64,000 nt of DNA from Coffea arabica (GCF_036785885.1 NC_092310.1:2914001-2978000); one strand, 5' to 3'. Positions 44,152-56,941 are shown, counted from the first letter of the stretch. Made by a program: numbers and translations. Notes: a model not told the origin generated them from the letters alone.

Positions 44152-44599
44152 GGGAGAACAAGAAATTGAAGGATAGATCATACCAAGTAAGTGACGGCCC
44201 AAGAAAGGAAACAACAAGTAGGAGTTAGGTTGAACATTTATTTGCTTTGAATGCCCTAAAACTTTCTAATAATTGTGTTTCAGACTTTTATAGTTTTATT
44301 AAAATGTAAAATTAACCTATCACATTTTCCAAATTACTTTATTACTTATGGCTTTTAAAACTATTTAAGTAGAGTCCTTTTAGACTAAATCTAAACTCAT
44401 AAAACAACTATGTAAAGTTGTAAACCAGTAATTTATTTAAGAGGAACTTTTATGTATTATTTTAATTATGTATTATTAATATATATTTATGGCGTATTTA
44501 TAACGTCATCCAATTGGACCCGATCGAATCCATTGACCCCTAATCCCTGTGTTTGGCCGAATCAATACCTGGTCTGAGTCTGAAAACATTAGAAGAAAC

Positions 44600-46394
44600 T
44601 AGAGAAATCAAAAGATTTTATACTTATTCAACGGAATGCACTCGAACAACAAGTTGCTACTTTTTATGATTTATACAAGCTTGGAAACACGAAATAAGAA
44701 ATGAAATATTTAAATTTTGGATTGCATTAAATTGTTTGAGCAATTTAAGGAGATCTATATATCTTCTGGTTTCCTTGAATTTAACATGGGATTAGATATA
44801 TTAATGGGTTGGGTCTGGATGGATCTATATTGTTAGATCTAGATTTTAGACCTGTTAAATTTTTTTCATCACCACATCTACACAAACTTTATGAATTTGA
44901 AAACTAGTTTAAAATAATTAGGGGTGTCAATTGGGTTCTATGAGTTGGACATTGACAAATACAAGCTTAGTTCAAAAAATAAATAGGGCTTTCAAGCGTT
45001 CGAGTTCATAATATGGACACACATATGCACTAGCCGGACCATAATCAGGATTGAGTTTAATAAAATCCAAACTTGACTCACATTTATTTTGGGCATATTA
45101 TTTAGGCCCAATTTACTCAATCCTAATAAACAAAAGGCTCCTTGGACTTTTTTGGTGCTGAACTAAAAAAAATAAGTGATAGTTTGGAAATGTGTAGAGC
45201 CATCCAAATGGTCATCCATACTACTCATACCATATTTTCTCTCTCTTTTACTAATGGCAGAAATTACATCATCAAAAGATATCAAAGGACATATCTGAAG
45301 AATGGATATGCTAGATCTAAAGAAAATAAAAATTACACTATACAGTTCTAAAAAATATTTTAAAAATAAGATAAAATAGTTGTAATCCCACGAATATTTG
45401 TGCTTGCTTTCAATTACCAAATCTACTAACTAACTATTTCAAATCCAGATATTATAGTGAGATTCGTCAAATAGACCCAAGAATTCCATATCTGATAATT
45501 AGAATATGAAAAAACTCGATTTAATAAAGAAAAACTTGAAAAAAACTATGTAAAACTCTCACTAGAAATTTCAAGCAAAAAATAAAACTCTTACTAAATA
45601 ACACTAAAACAGAAGAAACTCTCACTAAAAAATCCTAGAAGAGATTTTATTTATACAAACAAAAAGAAACAACACAGAGGATTCCTCTTATGGGGAAAGA
45701 TTAGAAAAATCTGATCTCTCTCCCATAGGAGAGTTGGAGGATGTTTTAAAACCTTCCACTCCTATTTCCAAGCCAATCTTCGGCCTCCCTTTAAATTTGC
45801 TATACCATATTTTCTCTCAATGGCATTTTTAGTACAAAGGAATGATAAAATTCAAGTGATATATATTTTCCATTTTCCCTTCCAAAAGGAGACTACTAAT
45901 AATGTTGAAAAATAATGGAACAAAATGCAAAAACCATTCTCACTCTTTCAATTTGCATAACTTGCATTTTGCACTCACATTATAGATTCGTTTTTAGAAG
46001 TAACTAAATCAAACTTGATGAACATTCAATAATGGTACAACATAATTCATTAATTTCAGTAAAATATTTTCATAACCACCAAAAAAGAGGGTAAAAAACA
46101 ACCAAAATGATCCAACAAAAGGGTCAATAGCTACTAGAGTGCTAGTAATATTGCGGTAGTACAGGTGAAGAGAAACATGTTATTGCACTAGATACAACAG
46201 AGGGAATGAGAAATCAAAAGTACTTAAATTGGGGCTAAATAAAAAACACTAGTATACTATTTTCAAGGGTTGAATACGCAAATTAAAATAAGGGTAACCA
46301 TTTTATACATTGTCAATGTATAATTTTTTTATACTAGTAAGGTTATAACATACCACATAACTTGAGTTCAAATTTGAAATTCAAATCGTGCACA
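44600..46394 (+). repeat. Upstream region of F-box unit B, second part
   Basis: Resumes unit B after the hAT element: gattttatacttattcaacggaatgcactc parallels 26107 and 54930, and attttggattgcatta parallels 26381 and 55034. An insertion (about 45244-45801) flanked by a 17-bp direct repeat interrupts it. The portion after 45900 shows no gene. The stretch 46290-46394 resembles a common small repeat end but was not resolved. Confidence 0.7.
45244..45801. mobile_element. Unclassified insertion with 17-bp flanking repeat
   Basis: The direct repeat ATACCATATTTTCTCTC occurs at 45227-45243 and 45802-45818. Unit C has the corresponding sequence only once (near 55295), so about 558 bp were added. A 17-bp duplication suits LINE/SINE-type insertion, but no A-tail or pol III promoter was recognised. 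Confidence 0.5.
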
Positions 46395-46399
46395 TGTGC

Positions 46400-48386
46400 T
46401 AACAAGCGCGGGATATACATATAACAATCAACTTATCCACCGTCAAGTTTTACATTTATAAAATTTTAAATACCCCATGCGTGATTTTTCGCAAGTATAC
46501 AATTCGTTTATTGAATATAGGGGGTATTAGGTGTCGATCCCATAGGAAAGAGTTTCAATTATCGGTGATTTTCGAACTCCTTTATTATTTAGACTATCAC
46601 AAACACAAGAAATTAAATTTACACTATAAAAGTAACAAAAACACAATAGAAAGCTCCTAGAGGTATGAAATTCCTTACTACTCTTGCAAATGACATTATT
46701 GGTTAAGTGAATGCTATTATCTTGGATAGTTATAGAATAATTTTCTAATATATGTGAAACCGACTCTTGTAGTGAATCAACTATACTTGTAATTAAGCCA
46801 TACTTACTCTCTTGGTTATGAATTAACTACAAACTCATTTCTTCTATGAAATTATATGAAACAAGTCTCCAAAATCACATAGGTGCTCCTCTACTCTCGT
46901 GAGTGAATTCCCTAGGTTTATCACTTCCTTGAACTAGTGTTAAATTCCAATTCTCATTGCAAACTTAACACCTTAAGATTGTCACAATTAATGACCGGTT
47001 AATCATGAGTAGCTAAACAAAAGTGATAAATAACTTATTGAAAATAATATCACCAAATAACCAAATAAACATCACTAACAAGATATAGCAAGTTCATTCA
47101 CACTCTAAGCATAAACTTTAGAAACACATATTGAAACACAAATCCAAAACTTGCATATTAACCATACTTAAGAATCCAATACAAAAGATAAAGAGTTGGA
47201 GAAGAGATAACTCTTATCACATGAGTTTCAACCTCCTTCTTCATCTCCATCGTCATCCTAATCTAGTCAATACACAAGAGTGGGTAACATACATAACTAC
47301 CTAAACTATTCTATACTATACTAACCTAACTAATGAACTAAGGAAATTCTAATGAAGACTACATTTTTGGTAAGTTTATCTAGCCTTTCAAAGTTTTTAA
47401 AATGGTCTCCAAAGGCTGCTATTTATAGAGAATTCAACTCAAGGTGAGTTGTTTCTTGGTTGGCAAAGTTGGCTTTTGAACTCACCAAGAGTTGTTCTCC
47501 AAATTTTCACACTCTTCTTGGTCAAATATAGCCGAAATTCTGAGTTGTAGATGAGTCAGAAAGGTTGTGTGAATGCAAAACAAGTTGCAGAGTAAGTTGC
47601 AGCAGAAAAACTAGAATACGCAACCTCAAATACGCGACCTTACGTTGTGTATTGCATCTCACGTATTGCCTTTTGTAGGTTTGCACTTTTTGGGCAGAAT
47701 TCATCCTTGATCTATTTTTTGTCCAACTTCAACTGGTATTTTCTCAATGATGGAAGTTGAACTAACTCTTGTACAAACATAAAAGTTGTAGCACTTGAGT
47801 TAGCTTCCAATACCTCAAGAATTATCCAATTTGGAGCTCTGTAGACCGATAAATGACCAAAATAGCCTCGAATGGTTAGAACTCTGTTTCAGCTTTCGAC
47901 CATGAAAATGTACTTTTGTATTTTGATATTTTGACTAGGAAAACGACTAAACTGGACTTTGATATCTTAATAGAAAATGGAGTTCTATCTCTTAATTTCA
48001 AAATGGTATATGAATCACCTCAATCTGATACTTGTAACTCGATCAAGATATAGCCAAAATACCACAGGGTATCAAAACTGTGAAACTTCCTTCTTGTATA
48101 CTAAGTTGCACTTCATCTCTTGCATATCATGTTCTCTTTTTATCATTTCAAACCATCATAAATCATCCAATTATCTTTTCAACTCACTCCATTTGATGAT
48201 TGAATTTTTAAACTACAAAAATATGAAGCTTTCACTATTAAAATCCATAAAAATATAATTTTTAACACTTAAATCACAAAATGCATATTTTCACTGACAA
48301 CTTAGTTCATTAGCTATAAAGTAATTAAAACATACCAAAACTAATTAATAAAACACACTAAAAACATATAAAATACACACTTATAA
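46400..48386 (-). repeat. 3' LTR of E3
   Basis: 1,987 bp. It pairs with 52335-54264; shared landmarks include gtcgatccca (46533 and 52457), ctactcttgcaaatga and ggctgctatttatagagaattcaa. On the minus strand it begins TTATAAGTGTG. Confidence 0.85.
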
Positions 48387-48402
48387 AACTCCCCCACACT
48401 TG
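48387..48402 (-). other. Polypurine tract of E3
   Basis: Minus strand reads AAGTGTGGGGGAGTT just before the 3' LTR, closely matching the E2 tract GGTGTGGGGGAATT. Confidence 0.85.
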
Positions 48403-51326
48403 AACCATTACTTGTTCTCAAGCAATAAAAATTACAAACCAACAATGATCCAACATTTTGAAAATAAACATATATGCACAATTCAACTTCATTTCCTAAA
48501 AACAAGGTAAATAACCATTATGCAATCACTCCATTAAACTCAAGTACTCATAATATCAAGTAAAGAAGAGCCAATTATACCATAATTGTAACTAGTTCAA
48601 GTCAATTTCTCATCCTTATCCAATTTCACAAGCAAGTAACTCATATGGTCAATAAAATATTTCCTAAACCCATGATCATCTTTTTATTCACACTTAAAGA
48701 GGGATTTATTCATATAATATAGCTAAATATTACTCAAGTTATGAAAGTGCCTTTTCACGCTAAGATCGATATTTTTAGATGAAAATCGCCGGTTACTCAA
48801 TACTTTACATACTCAAGTTGTGTTGCATACTGTTAATTCAAGTACCATTTTATGCGAAAGTTGAAAGTCGACATTTGTAGAAGAAAAATCTCGGTTACTA
48901 AGTACAAGAACCATTGGAGTAGAACAACTTTTATTCACTTTTTTTTTCTTTTTTTTTTCTTCTCTTTTTTTTTTTCAAAGTAAAGATAATAATCATTCCC
49001 TCAAAAGAATAATCATGAGAAAAGTGTTACACTTGTTGACTAAATTAATCACTTAACTATGTAAAATCAAGTAAAGAGAAGAAATTTCATCAAATTTGTA
49101 AAATTTAGGCATAATTATCTCCACTTTACAAGATATACTTTCTTATAAATACATAAATTATAATCACATAATAATTATTTTCAAATTAAATGAGAAAAGA
49201 AGTTTTCAAGTCTCATATATTTATCTTAAAAGCAGAAAGAATTTGAATTACTGATGGTATGGAACTTGTTACCCCTTTGATAAAATTGAAAAAATTTGAA
49301 ATCTTTTGGGGCAAATTTGTAATTTTGGAAAAGGTTTTGGAAAAAATTTGGCAGAGTTTCCCCTTAAAACTGGACGAAACTCCCTACCAACAAACCCAAT
49401 TTTAAACAAATTAAAGCACAAGAAATATTTTCAAGGCAAATCCAAATCATTTCCATCACAAGTCAATCACAACCAACATATATAATCTCAATTCTCCCTC
49501 CTCCCCCCTAACACTTAAAATACACATTGTCCGTAATGTGTAAAAAGGGAAACCAAAATAAAAAAAAAATACTCCCATATAGTTGTGATTGAAATGTGTA
49601 ACATTGAATCTTCACAATCCATTGTCCGTGTTTTTTAAAAGTTTCATGAGTTCCATTGGAATCCATTAGTAATACAACCTAAAATGCAAAATAGCAAATA
49701 AACTATGTAAGGGACAATGATGCAAAAGGGTGACAAAGGCATGAAGAAAATTTTGCAAATAACTCTTTGCCAAAGTCTCTCACATCATCACACCATATTT
49801 CCCAAACTCTTTAAACATTTAGCACAATTATCAAGAATATTTAGCACATTTCCTTCTCTAGGTAATTATAACATCACCATATAATAATGAAATTGGGAGC
49901 AAAACTCAATCTAAGAACATACATGATGCACATGTTCAATTTTACCCCTAAATTATCACCAAAATTGCTAAATTCTTCACATATTCAAAATTCATCATCC
50001 AATCATACTCTATATGAAGATTAAGCAATCAAATCGTCTAAAATGTCGCCGTATAATGAATGTGTACATGTAAGCATCATAAACAAGTCACATTTTAGCA
50101 ATTTGAACCATCTAATTATGTTTAACAACATTTCAAGACCAAGTACCTCATTGATCATAAAATAGGAAAGTACATAAAGTGAAACATTGCATAAATCATC
50201 ACATTCCCACATTTGATCATCTAAACATGCTTAGAGATGTTACATAAGCATAAGGGAGCTTATATGCATCAACAAATAACATCACCAATTCACCATTCAA
50301 AATATATCAATAAAACTCTACAAGATATGTAAATGGTGAATATTAACATATGAAATTAAGTTCAAGAAATTTACCTCAAGTTGGTAGAGTGATGTTTAGT
50401 GATGCAAATAATACAAAAATCCTATGAAATTCACCCCAATTGAGCTCCCATTGCTTGAAATAGAAACTATGAATCCTAACCTTCAATCGATTTTTGAGAT
50501 GTTTTTCTTGAATTCTAATCAGTTAAAATGGCTCTATGAAGGTCAAATGATGTTTGTTGGATGATTTTTTGCAAGAAAATAGTATATAAGAGGAAATTGG
50601 TGAAGTGTGTGTGAGAAAATATGAGGAGAAGAAAAAGAAGAGCATGAACAAGGAACCTGCATTTTTCTTTAAAAAAGAACCCTAAAAACGAGAGTTCTTA
50701 AAATGCAGCCTTGAAGTCGCGTTTTTATGATTCGCGTTTTCTGATGTAATTTTGCTAGACCAAATACGTGACTTCTGAAAATACGACTTCAGCTTGCGTT
50801 TTCTTCTTTATTTTTGCAAAATGGAATACGCAACTTGAGGTGACATATTTCTGAGCTCATGTTTTCTTCATTCTGCGGTTTTACTGCAGAAATTTCTGAA
50901 CGTTTCAAAAATTATGCTTTTACCCAATTACTCAAAATTCATCCTAGATCATTTTTTTGCCAAAATAATCAATACACGCACATGTAAAATGATCAAAACA
51001 TGCATTTTACCCCTTCCTAACGAATCAAAAACAGCATTTGCTCAAATTGAGGGGTGAAGTTTCTTGATCAAATTTCGCCTTTTTCACCTCGAATGGTCAC
51101 CTTTGCTTCTGTTTCCCAAACTTACAAATAAAAACAACAAAACAATTTAAACACATGATTTAAACATAAAATCACACCAAAATTAACCTAAATTACCAAA
51201 ACATTGAGTTGCCTCCCAATTAGCGCTTTTGGTTATAGTCGTTGGCTCGACTATTGAACCTCATTTTTCAAGGAGATTTGGTTAATGAATAATCCACCAT
51301 TTTAGGTCGAAATGGTAGATTATTGA
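48403..51326 (-). other. Noncoding interior of E3
   Basis: About 2.9 kb with no ORF of note. It holds an A-rich stretch on the minus strand (T-runs 48937-48976 on plus), the paired motif, and a GA-rich leader-like region near 50590-50650 followed by repeated atacg[ct]gac/atacgcaact words (50700-50840) that also occur in the LTRs (about 47615-47670). No pol remnant was found. Confidence 0.75.
48749..48899 (-). repeat. Paired AGTAACCGG motif in E3
   Basis: On the minus strand, copy 1 (48899-48845) and copy 2 (48797-48749) each begin AGTAACCG, then a TTC.TCTA.AAAT-like stretch, a TCGA core and a GC[AG]T.AAAA end. The starts are 102 bp apart. They correspond to the two copies in E2 at 14588-14727. 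Confidence 0.72.
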
Positions 51327-52175
51327 GATTCATCATTTTCATCAAAATATAATCCATTTTCACATACAACATTCCTACCATTCATGCTAGGGTCATTTTG
51401 CATATTATTAGAAGAAATAACTTCACATAATGCATGCCATTGTTCATGTAATCTACCAAAGTGAGAAACTAATTTATCTAACCTTTCTTTAATCCTAACA
51501 AAACAATCAGAGGTTGCATTAGCTAACTTTTCTATAGCTAAATCAAAGTGATTAGAGGATTTTTCTATGGTTAGCTCCTAAGATGGTTTAGAATCATTAG
51601 CTAATGGTTTCATTTTCTAATTCCCAATGTAAAGATGCATTAGCTAACATTTCTATTGCCAATTCCTAAGATGGTTTAGATTCATATTGGACACATTCAG
51701 GTTGGTAATCATAAGAACATGGAGAAGCACTATTAGCACTATGATTATCCCAACCATATGCATAAGAATTGCCCCAACTAGGGTTGTTTTGATCAAAACA
51801 AAAATTATAATACCCAAATTCATCATAATAATCCACATTTTGTGCTTGCATACATTCATAAGTAGTATGATATCCTCTTCTCAAGTCACAAATCATATGA
51901 TAAGAATTGAAAGTATTGTCATTTCTCTTTTGTTCAAACATGTTTGTTATAGTGTCCAATTGAATTTTTAATGTAATAACATCAAGCTTAGCCTTTAAAC
52001 TTTGTAAACCGTCTTTAAATGATATACCTTCGGTAATTTCTTGGTTACCTCTATTCAAGGAACTTTGCACGTGGTAACAATCTATTGTCGATCTTCCACT
52101 TCTCAAATATTGTTCACCCATAATTCCTACTCTTCTTGAGTTCATAAACATGTTTTCAAAGTAACTCAAAAACAT
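51327..52175 (-). pseudogene. Gag-like region of E3
   Basis: The open part (52175-51666) starts MFLSYFENMFMNSRRVGIMG and contains a His/Cys-poor remnant of the Gag C-terminal area: CDLRRGYHTTYEC, then FGYYNFCFDQNNPSWGNSYAYGW, matching the Athila pattern of knuckle followed by NPGW. After a TAG a second frame continues IEKSSNHFDLAIEKLANATSD, FVRIKERLDKLVSHFGRLHEQW to 51327, with a short internal duplication of the SKPS...ELxIE segment. The capsid domain typical of Athila Gag is missing, so this is a degenerate, possibly lineage-specific Gag. Confidence 0.65.
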
Positions 52176-52310
52176 ATTTAGTCAAGAAGAATAGATGACT
52201 CAACATATATAAAACATTCAAATAAAGACTAAACTAGACACTAAACATAACAAAGAAGACACTAGACACAACAAAAACACGAAAAACAAGTAAAAATATT
52301 TAGCAAATCC

Positions 52311-52328
52311 TCCCCGGCAACGACGCCG
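52311..52328 (-). other. Primer-binding site of E3 (tRNA-Asp type, mutated)
   Basis: The minus strand reads CGGCGTCGTTGCCGGGGA, two mismatches from the tRNA-Asp complement seen in E2. It lies six bases inside the 5' LTR. Confidence 0.85.
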
Positions 52329-52334
52329 AAAACT

Positions 52335-54264
52335 TGACGAGTGCGAGGTATACAAAATAATTAGCCCATCCATAGAACATTTATAAAATATTAAATACGC
52401 CACACGTGATTTTTTGCAAATATATGAGTTGTTTATTGAGTATAGGGGTATTAGGTGTCGATCCCACAGGAAAAAGTTTCAATTACCAGTGATTTTCTAA
52501 CTCCTTTATTATTTAAACTATCACAAGTACAAGAAATTAAATCTACACTATAAATGTAACAAAATTCAATAGAAATCTCCTAGAGATATGGAATTCCTTA
52601 CTACTCTTGCAAATGATATTACCGGTTAAGTGAATGCTATTATCTTGGCTAATTATGGCATAATTTTCTAATGTATGCGAAACCTACTCCCGTAGTGAAT
52701 CAACTATACTTGTAATTAAGCCATACCTACTCTCATGGTTATGAAATTAACTAAAGCTCATTTTTTCTATGAAATTATAAGAAACAAGTCACCAAAGCCA
52801 CATAGGTGTTCCTCTACTCTCATGAGTGAACTCTCTAGATTTATCACTTCCTTGAACTAGTGTTAAATTTCAATTCTCATTGCAAAGTTAACATCTTAAG
52901 ATTATCCCAATTAATGGCCAGTTAATCATGATTAGTTAAGCAAAAGTGACAAATAACTTGTTCAAAATAATATCACTAAATAACAAAGTAAACATCACTA
53001 ATAAAATATAGCAAGTTCATCCATACTCTAGGCATAAACTTTAGAAACACATATTGAAACACAAATCCAAAACTTGCATATTAACCATACTTAAGAATCT
53101 AATACAAAAGATAAAGAGTTGGAGAAGAGATAACCCTTGTCACATGAGTTTCGACCCCTCTTTCTTCATCTCCATCTTCATTCTAATCTAGCCAATATAC
53201 AAGAGTGGATAACACACATAACTAGCTAAAGTATTCTATACTATACTAACCTAACTAATGAATTAAGGAAATTCTAATGAAGATTACATTTTTGATGAGT
53301 TTCTCTAGCCTTCTAAAGTTTTTAAAATGGTCTCCAAAGGCTGCTATTTATAGAGAATTCAAGTTCAAGATAAGTTGTTTCTTGGTTGGCAAAGTTGGCT
53401 TTTGAACTCACCAAGAGTTGTTCTCCAAGTTTCCACACTCTTCTTGGTTAGATACAGCTGAACTTCTAAGTTGTAGATGAGTCAAAAAGGTTGTGTGAAT
53501 GCAAAACAAGTTGTAGCAGAGAACCTAGAATACGCAACCTATTGTATCCCACGTATTACCTTTTGCAAGTTTGCACTTTCTAGGCAGAATTCATCCTTGT
53601 TCTGTTTTTTATCCAACTTCAACTAATATTTCCTCAATAATGGAGGCTGAACTAGCTCTTGAACAAAACATGAAAGTGAATTAACTTTCCAATGCCTCAA
53701 GAATCATTCAATGTGGAGCTCTGTGGACCGAGAAATAACCAAAATACCCTCGACTGGTCAGAGCTCTATTTTAGCTTTCGACCATGAAAATGTACCTCTG
53801 TATTTCGATGTTTTGACTAGGAAAATGACTAAACTGGACTTCTATCTCTCATAGCAAATGGAAATCTATCTCTTAACTTCAAAAATGGTACAAGAATCAC
53901 TTCAATCTGATACTTATAGCTCAAGATATAGGCAAAATACCACAGGGTATCAAAACTGTGAAACTTCCTTCTTGTATACCAAGTTGCATTTCATCTCTTG
54001 CACTTCATATTCTCTTTTTACCACTTCAAACCATCATCAATCATCCAATTATCTTTTTAACTCGTTCTATTTGATGATTGAATTTTTAAACCTACAAAAA
54101 CATGCAGCTTTCACTATTAAAATCCATAAAAATACAATTTTTAATACTTAAATCATAAAATGTATATTTTCACTAAAAACTTAGTTCATTAGTCATAAAA
54201 ATAATTAAAACACATCAAAACTAATTAATAAAACACACTAAAAACATGTAATACACACTTATTA
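52335..54264 (-). repeat. 5' LTR of E3
   Basis: 1,930 bp. On the plus strand it starts TGACGAGTGCGAGG and ends CACACTTATTA. It pairs with 46400-48386; the 57-bp size difference reflects several indels. Confidence 0.87.
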
Positions 54265-54289
54265 TGTGCCATACATCCAAAGTTGCACA

Positions 54290-54600
54290 TGTCGCTTGAG
54301 GATCGTTTTTCCTTCACGGACAAATTGATGAAGCACTAGGGGATCTGCTGCTTCTCAAATTGACATACAAATGCGTGAACTACCACTCTGAACTTGCAAC
54401 AGAATGTTGGTATTAAATTGTACACAGACAAATTGATGAACTGCACTAGGGGATCTGGCTTGTCAGCTTGACATACATATGCCTGAAGTACCACTCTGAA
54501 CTTCCAACAGAATGTTGGTATTGTATTGTACACGACTATGCTTGTTTCTTGTGTATTACGAAGAAAGTGGTGAATCTGCACGTAAAGCAGTATATTACTT
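54290..54600 (+). pseudogene. Duplicated 3' end of an F-box gene (unit B remnant)
   Basis: Resembles the last codons and 3' flank of the unit A F-box pseudogene. GAGGATCGTTTTTCCTTCAC (54299 on) encodes the EDR.SFTD tail. The tail and flank are present twice: acaaattgatgaa...cactaggggatctg at 54320-54350 and 54427-54455. The gene body is missing, so only the terminal scrap of unit B survives. Confidence 0.75.
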
Positions 54601-56941
54601 ATAGTACTCCAATTTTATCAGCACCATTAGAATGATTTACTTTTAAGAAAATCCTATATCAAACGACATACGACTTATAGGATAAAGACAAACTAAATAA
54701 TGGTTTACTTCCTTAATTTTAGAAATTCTCATATTTGTATCCCTCACTTAAACATGTCATGATTTTGATTATATTTCTGTAGGTGAATTATTATCTTTAG
54801 TTCATTTTATCCTGTTGTGATTTAGTGTTCTTCAGTTAAAACAAATTAATACATAAATCTCCTCGACTATTTTAGGTGAAAGCCTAAGAATTGCCACATG
54901 CTGTTTGAAGAAACTATAGAAATCAGAAGATTTTACACTTAGTCGGCGGAATGCACTCAAACAATAAGTCAATATGCTACTTTGTATGATTTATAAAGGC
55001 CACAGAACACCCAAAAGAAAAACCCTTTAAATTTTGGATTGCATGCAATTGCTTGAAAAGTTTGAGAAGATTTACATATCTCCTTGTTATTTTGAAGTTA
55101 ACATGGATTCCAGGCATGCAAATGAGTTGGTTTTGACATTCGGAACTAGTGATTTTTTTTCATAATCACACCAAAACAAACCCTCATGAATTTAATGCTA
55201 TTATAGTAAAATTAGTCATGCATGTATCGGAATAAAAATTTTTGTTTAGGAACCCATCCAATGATCCAAATGGATCACCGATAATACTAATTTCATACTG
55301 TCTCTCTATAGCTTTTTTAGTACGAAGGTATGACTTGATAAAATTCAGTTGATATATAATTTCCATTCCGGAATCTAGAACGAATGCAGTTGTTGAACTT
55401 AATGCACATGAGGAGCTCAGGCATTTATGTGTAGAGATCAACAATCAAATCATTGGTCTTGGACAATATACGTAACCACTGATTTTAGTGGCTTTTTATC
55501 ATAAATTCACTTTGCTATTTTCTTTGAGACTTATAAACTGTATAAATTGCTTAGATATAGCCATGATACTGTATATATGAGAATTCTTTTTGGGCTTTTT
55601 TTGCAAATGTGGCATACCTGAGTCTAAATCCTAGTTTATTATGTGTGAATATATTCAACAGTCCCTCTTAGTCTCTCCACCACCTGCTAATTTTTTATGT
55701 TGTTATCCTCTCCCAGCGACCTTATTTAATTTGCCAGACAATTTGGTACATCTTGAAGGAATGGGCAGCCCACATAATTTTCCAAATAATTCTTCTGCTA
55801 CTTCCAGGATGCCTTAAATCCAATTTCCAGTCTTTGAAGAACTTTAGCACTCTTCAGGGAGCACTCTGTCAACTTGTACTGGTATGTTTTGGCCATCAAT
55901 ATTAGAAGAATGGGACCCTCTTAACTTGATCAGTAAAATCCAGAAGGAGGTCTCTTTTGCTTTTCATTTTTAAAGTGATATCAGCACAAAGCCTATAGTC
56001 AGTCAATACTGTATCATACAGGTAAGCACTTTGTGTAGTTTATATTTTTTGAATGAGTCCTTGCAAACTAGTCTTGCACTTGCAGTCTTGTTCGGGAGCT
56101 ACAAGATGTTGACTACGTTCAAAAAAAAAAAGAAAAAGAAAATGTTGGTTGGCCATTAATTATTGGCCAAGTTGAGAAAATCAGGTACTGGTAAATATGA
56201 GTCAAATGTTCATGTCTTTCAGATCACGCTCAAGATGAATAATTATTGGGTCCTCAAATTCAAGAGACAAGTCCACTTCATTAAATATTCCGAGATTTCT
56301 CGGAATATTTAAGAAATCTTCTCCCGTTGACGGATTTAAAGAGTTAACAATTATGCTATTCCTCCCTGCTACTGATCAAGACTACCATATGATTAGAGGA
56401 TGCATAGTATAAATCAAGACTGGCGAAGAATGGTGGCTACTGAGTTTTACCAAGCTGGCCTTCTGCAACTTAATCAGGCAAGTCGTCTTACGAATTTAAC
56501 AGAGTTGCATGGTTTTAATTTCTTCCCAGTCTCTTCCGGTCGCTTTCTATGTCTTTTAAATTTGAACTGATTTTGAATTTCAATTACCTCTAACTTAAGT
56601 TTTAATTTTTGGGCATACAACACTGTGCACTTCGCAAGTTTCTGAGTAGATGTAAACAATACTTGATTCTTATTCTATTGTCTACTAAAAGTGGTTAGAG
56701 ACGATTTATGACAAGCAGAAAAGGCCATGGACAACCCATAACTGCAGAATATCCAGTTCTTGTGAGGTGGTATCCGTTAAAATTGATAGCTTGATGCTGG
56801 GATGGGATGCAGGGCTAGGATTAAAAGGTTAATTAGTTGGATTTTTACACCTGGAGAGTGTATATTTGTTGTACGACAGATAAAAATGCTTGTCTGTATG
56901 CAGATTGTATGAGCAGATTGTGGCTACAAGCCTACAATTGA
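54601..56941 (+). repeat. Upstream region of F-box unit C
   Basis: Collinear with 29830-29940 + 42196-42475 and 26040-27912 of the other units. It ends abruptly at about 56941: unit A continues tgtggctacaattgtgg, whereas here it reads tgtggctacaagcctac. No F-box coding sequence follows. At 54690-54720 it shows the L1 insertion site uninterrupted. Confidence 0.85.

Larger units (their letters stand above)
42484..44591. mobile_element. hAT-type non-autonomous element carrying a CAF1 fragment
   Basis: 2,108 bp. Ends CCATGTTTTTAAACTCAGACC and (reverse complement) TAATGTTTTCAGACTCAGACC are inverted repeats. An exact 8-bp duplication GAAGAAAC lies at 42476-42483 and 44592-44599, the size expected for hAT. 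No transposase remains. It contains part of a CAF1/POP2 gene (42746-43053, minus) with upstream noncoding sequence to about 43440, and a second element of the same family (43561-44151). Confidence 0.85.
46400..54264 (-). mobile_element. Non-autonomous Athila derivative (element E3)
   Basis: 7,865 bp on the minus strand. LTRs 52335-54264 (5') and 46400-48386 (3'); perfect TGTGC target duplications at 46395-46399 and 54265-54269. The PBS is a mutated tRNA-Asp type and a purine tract abuts the 3' LTR. The 3.9 kb interior has a decayed gag-like region but no protease, RT, RNase H or integrase. The LTRs are visibly more diverged than those of E2 and their terminal dinucleotides have decayed (TA or TT in place of TG), so the insertion is older. 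It presumably moved using proteins of autonomous Athila elements. Confidence 0.9.
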
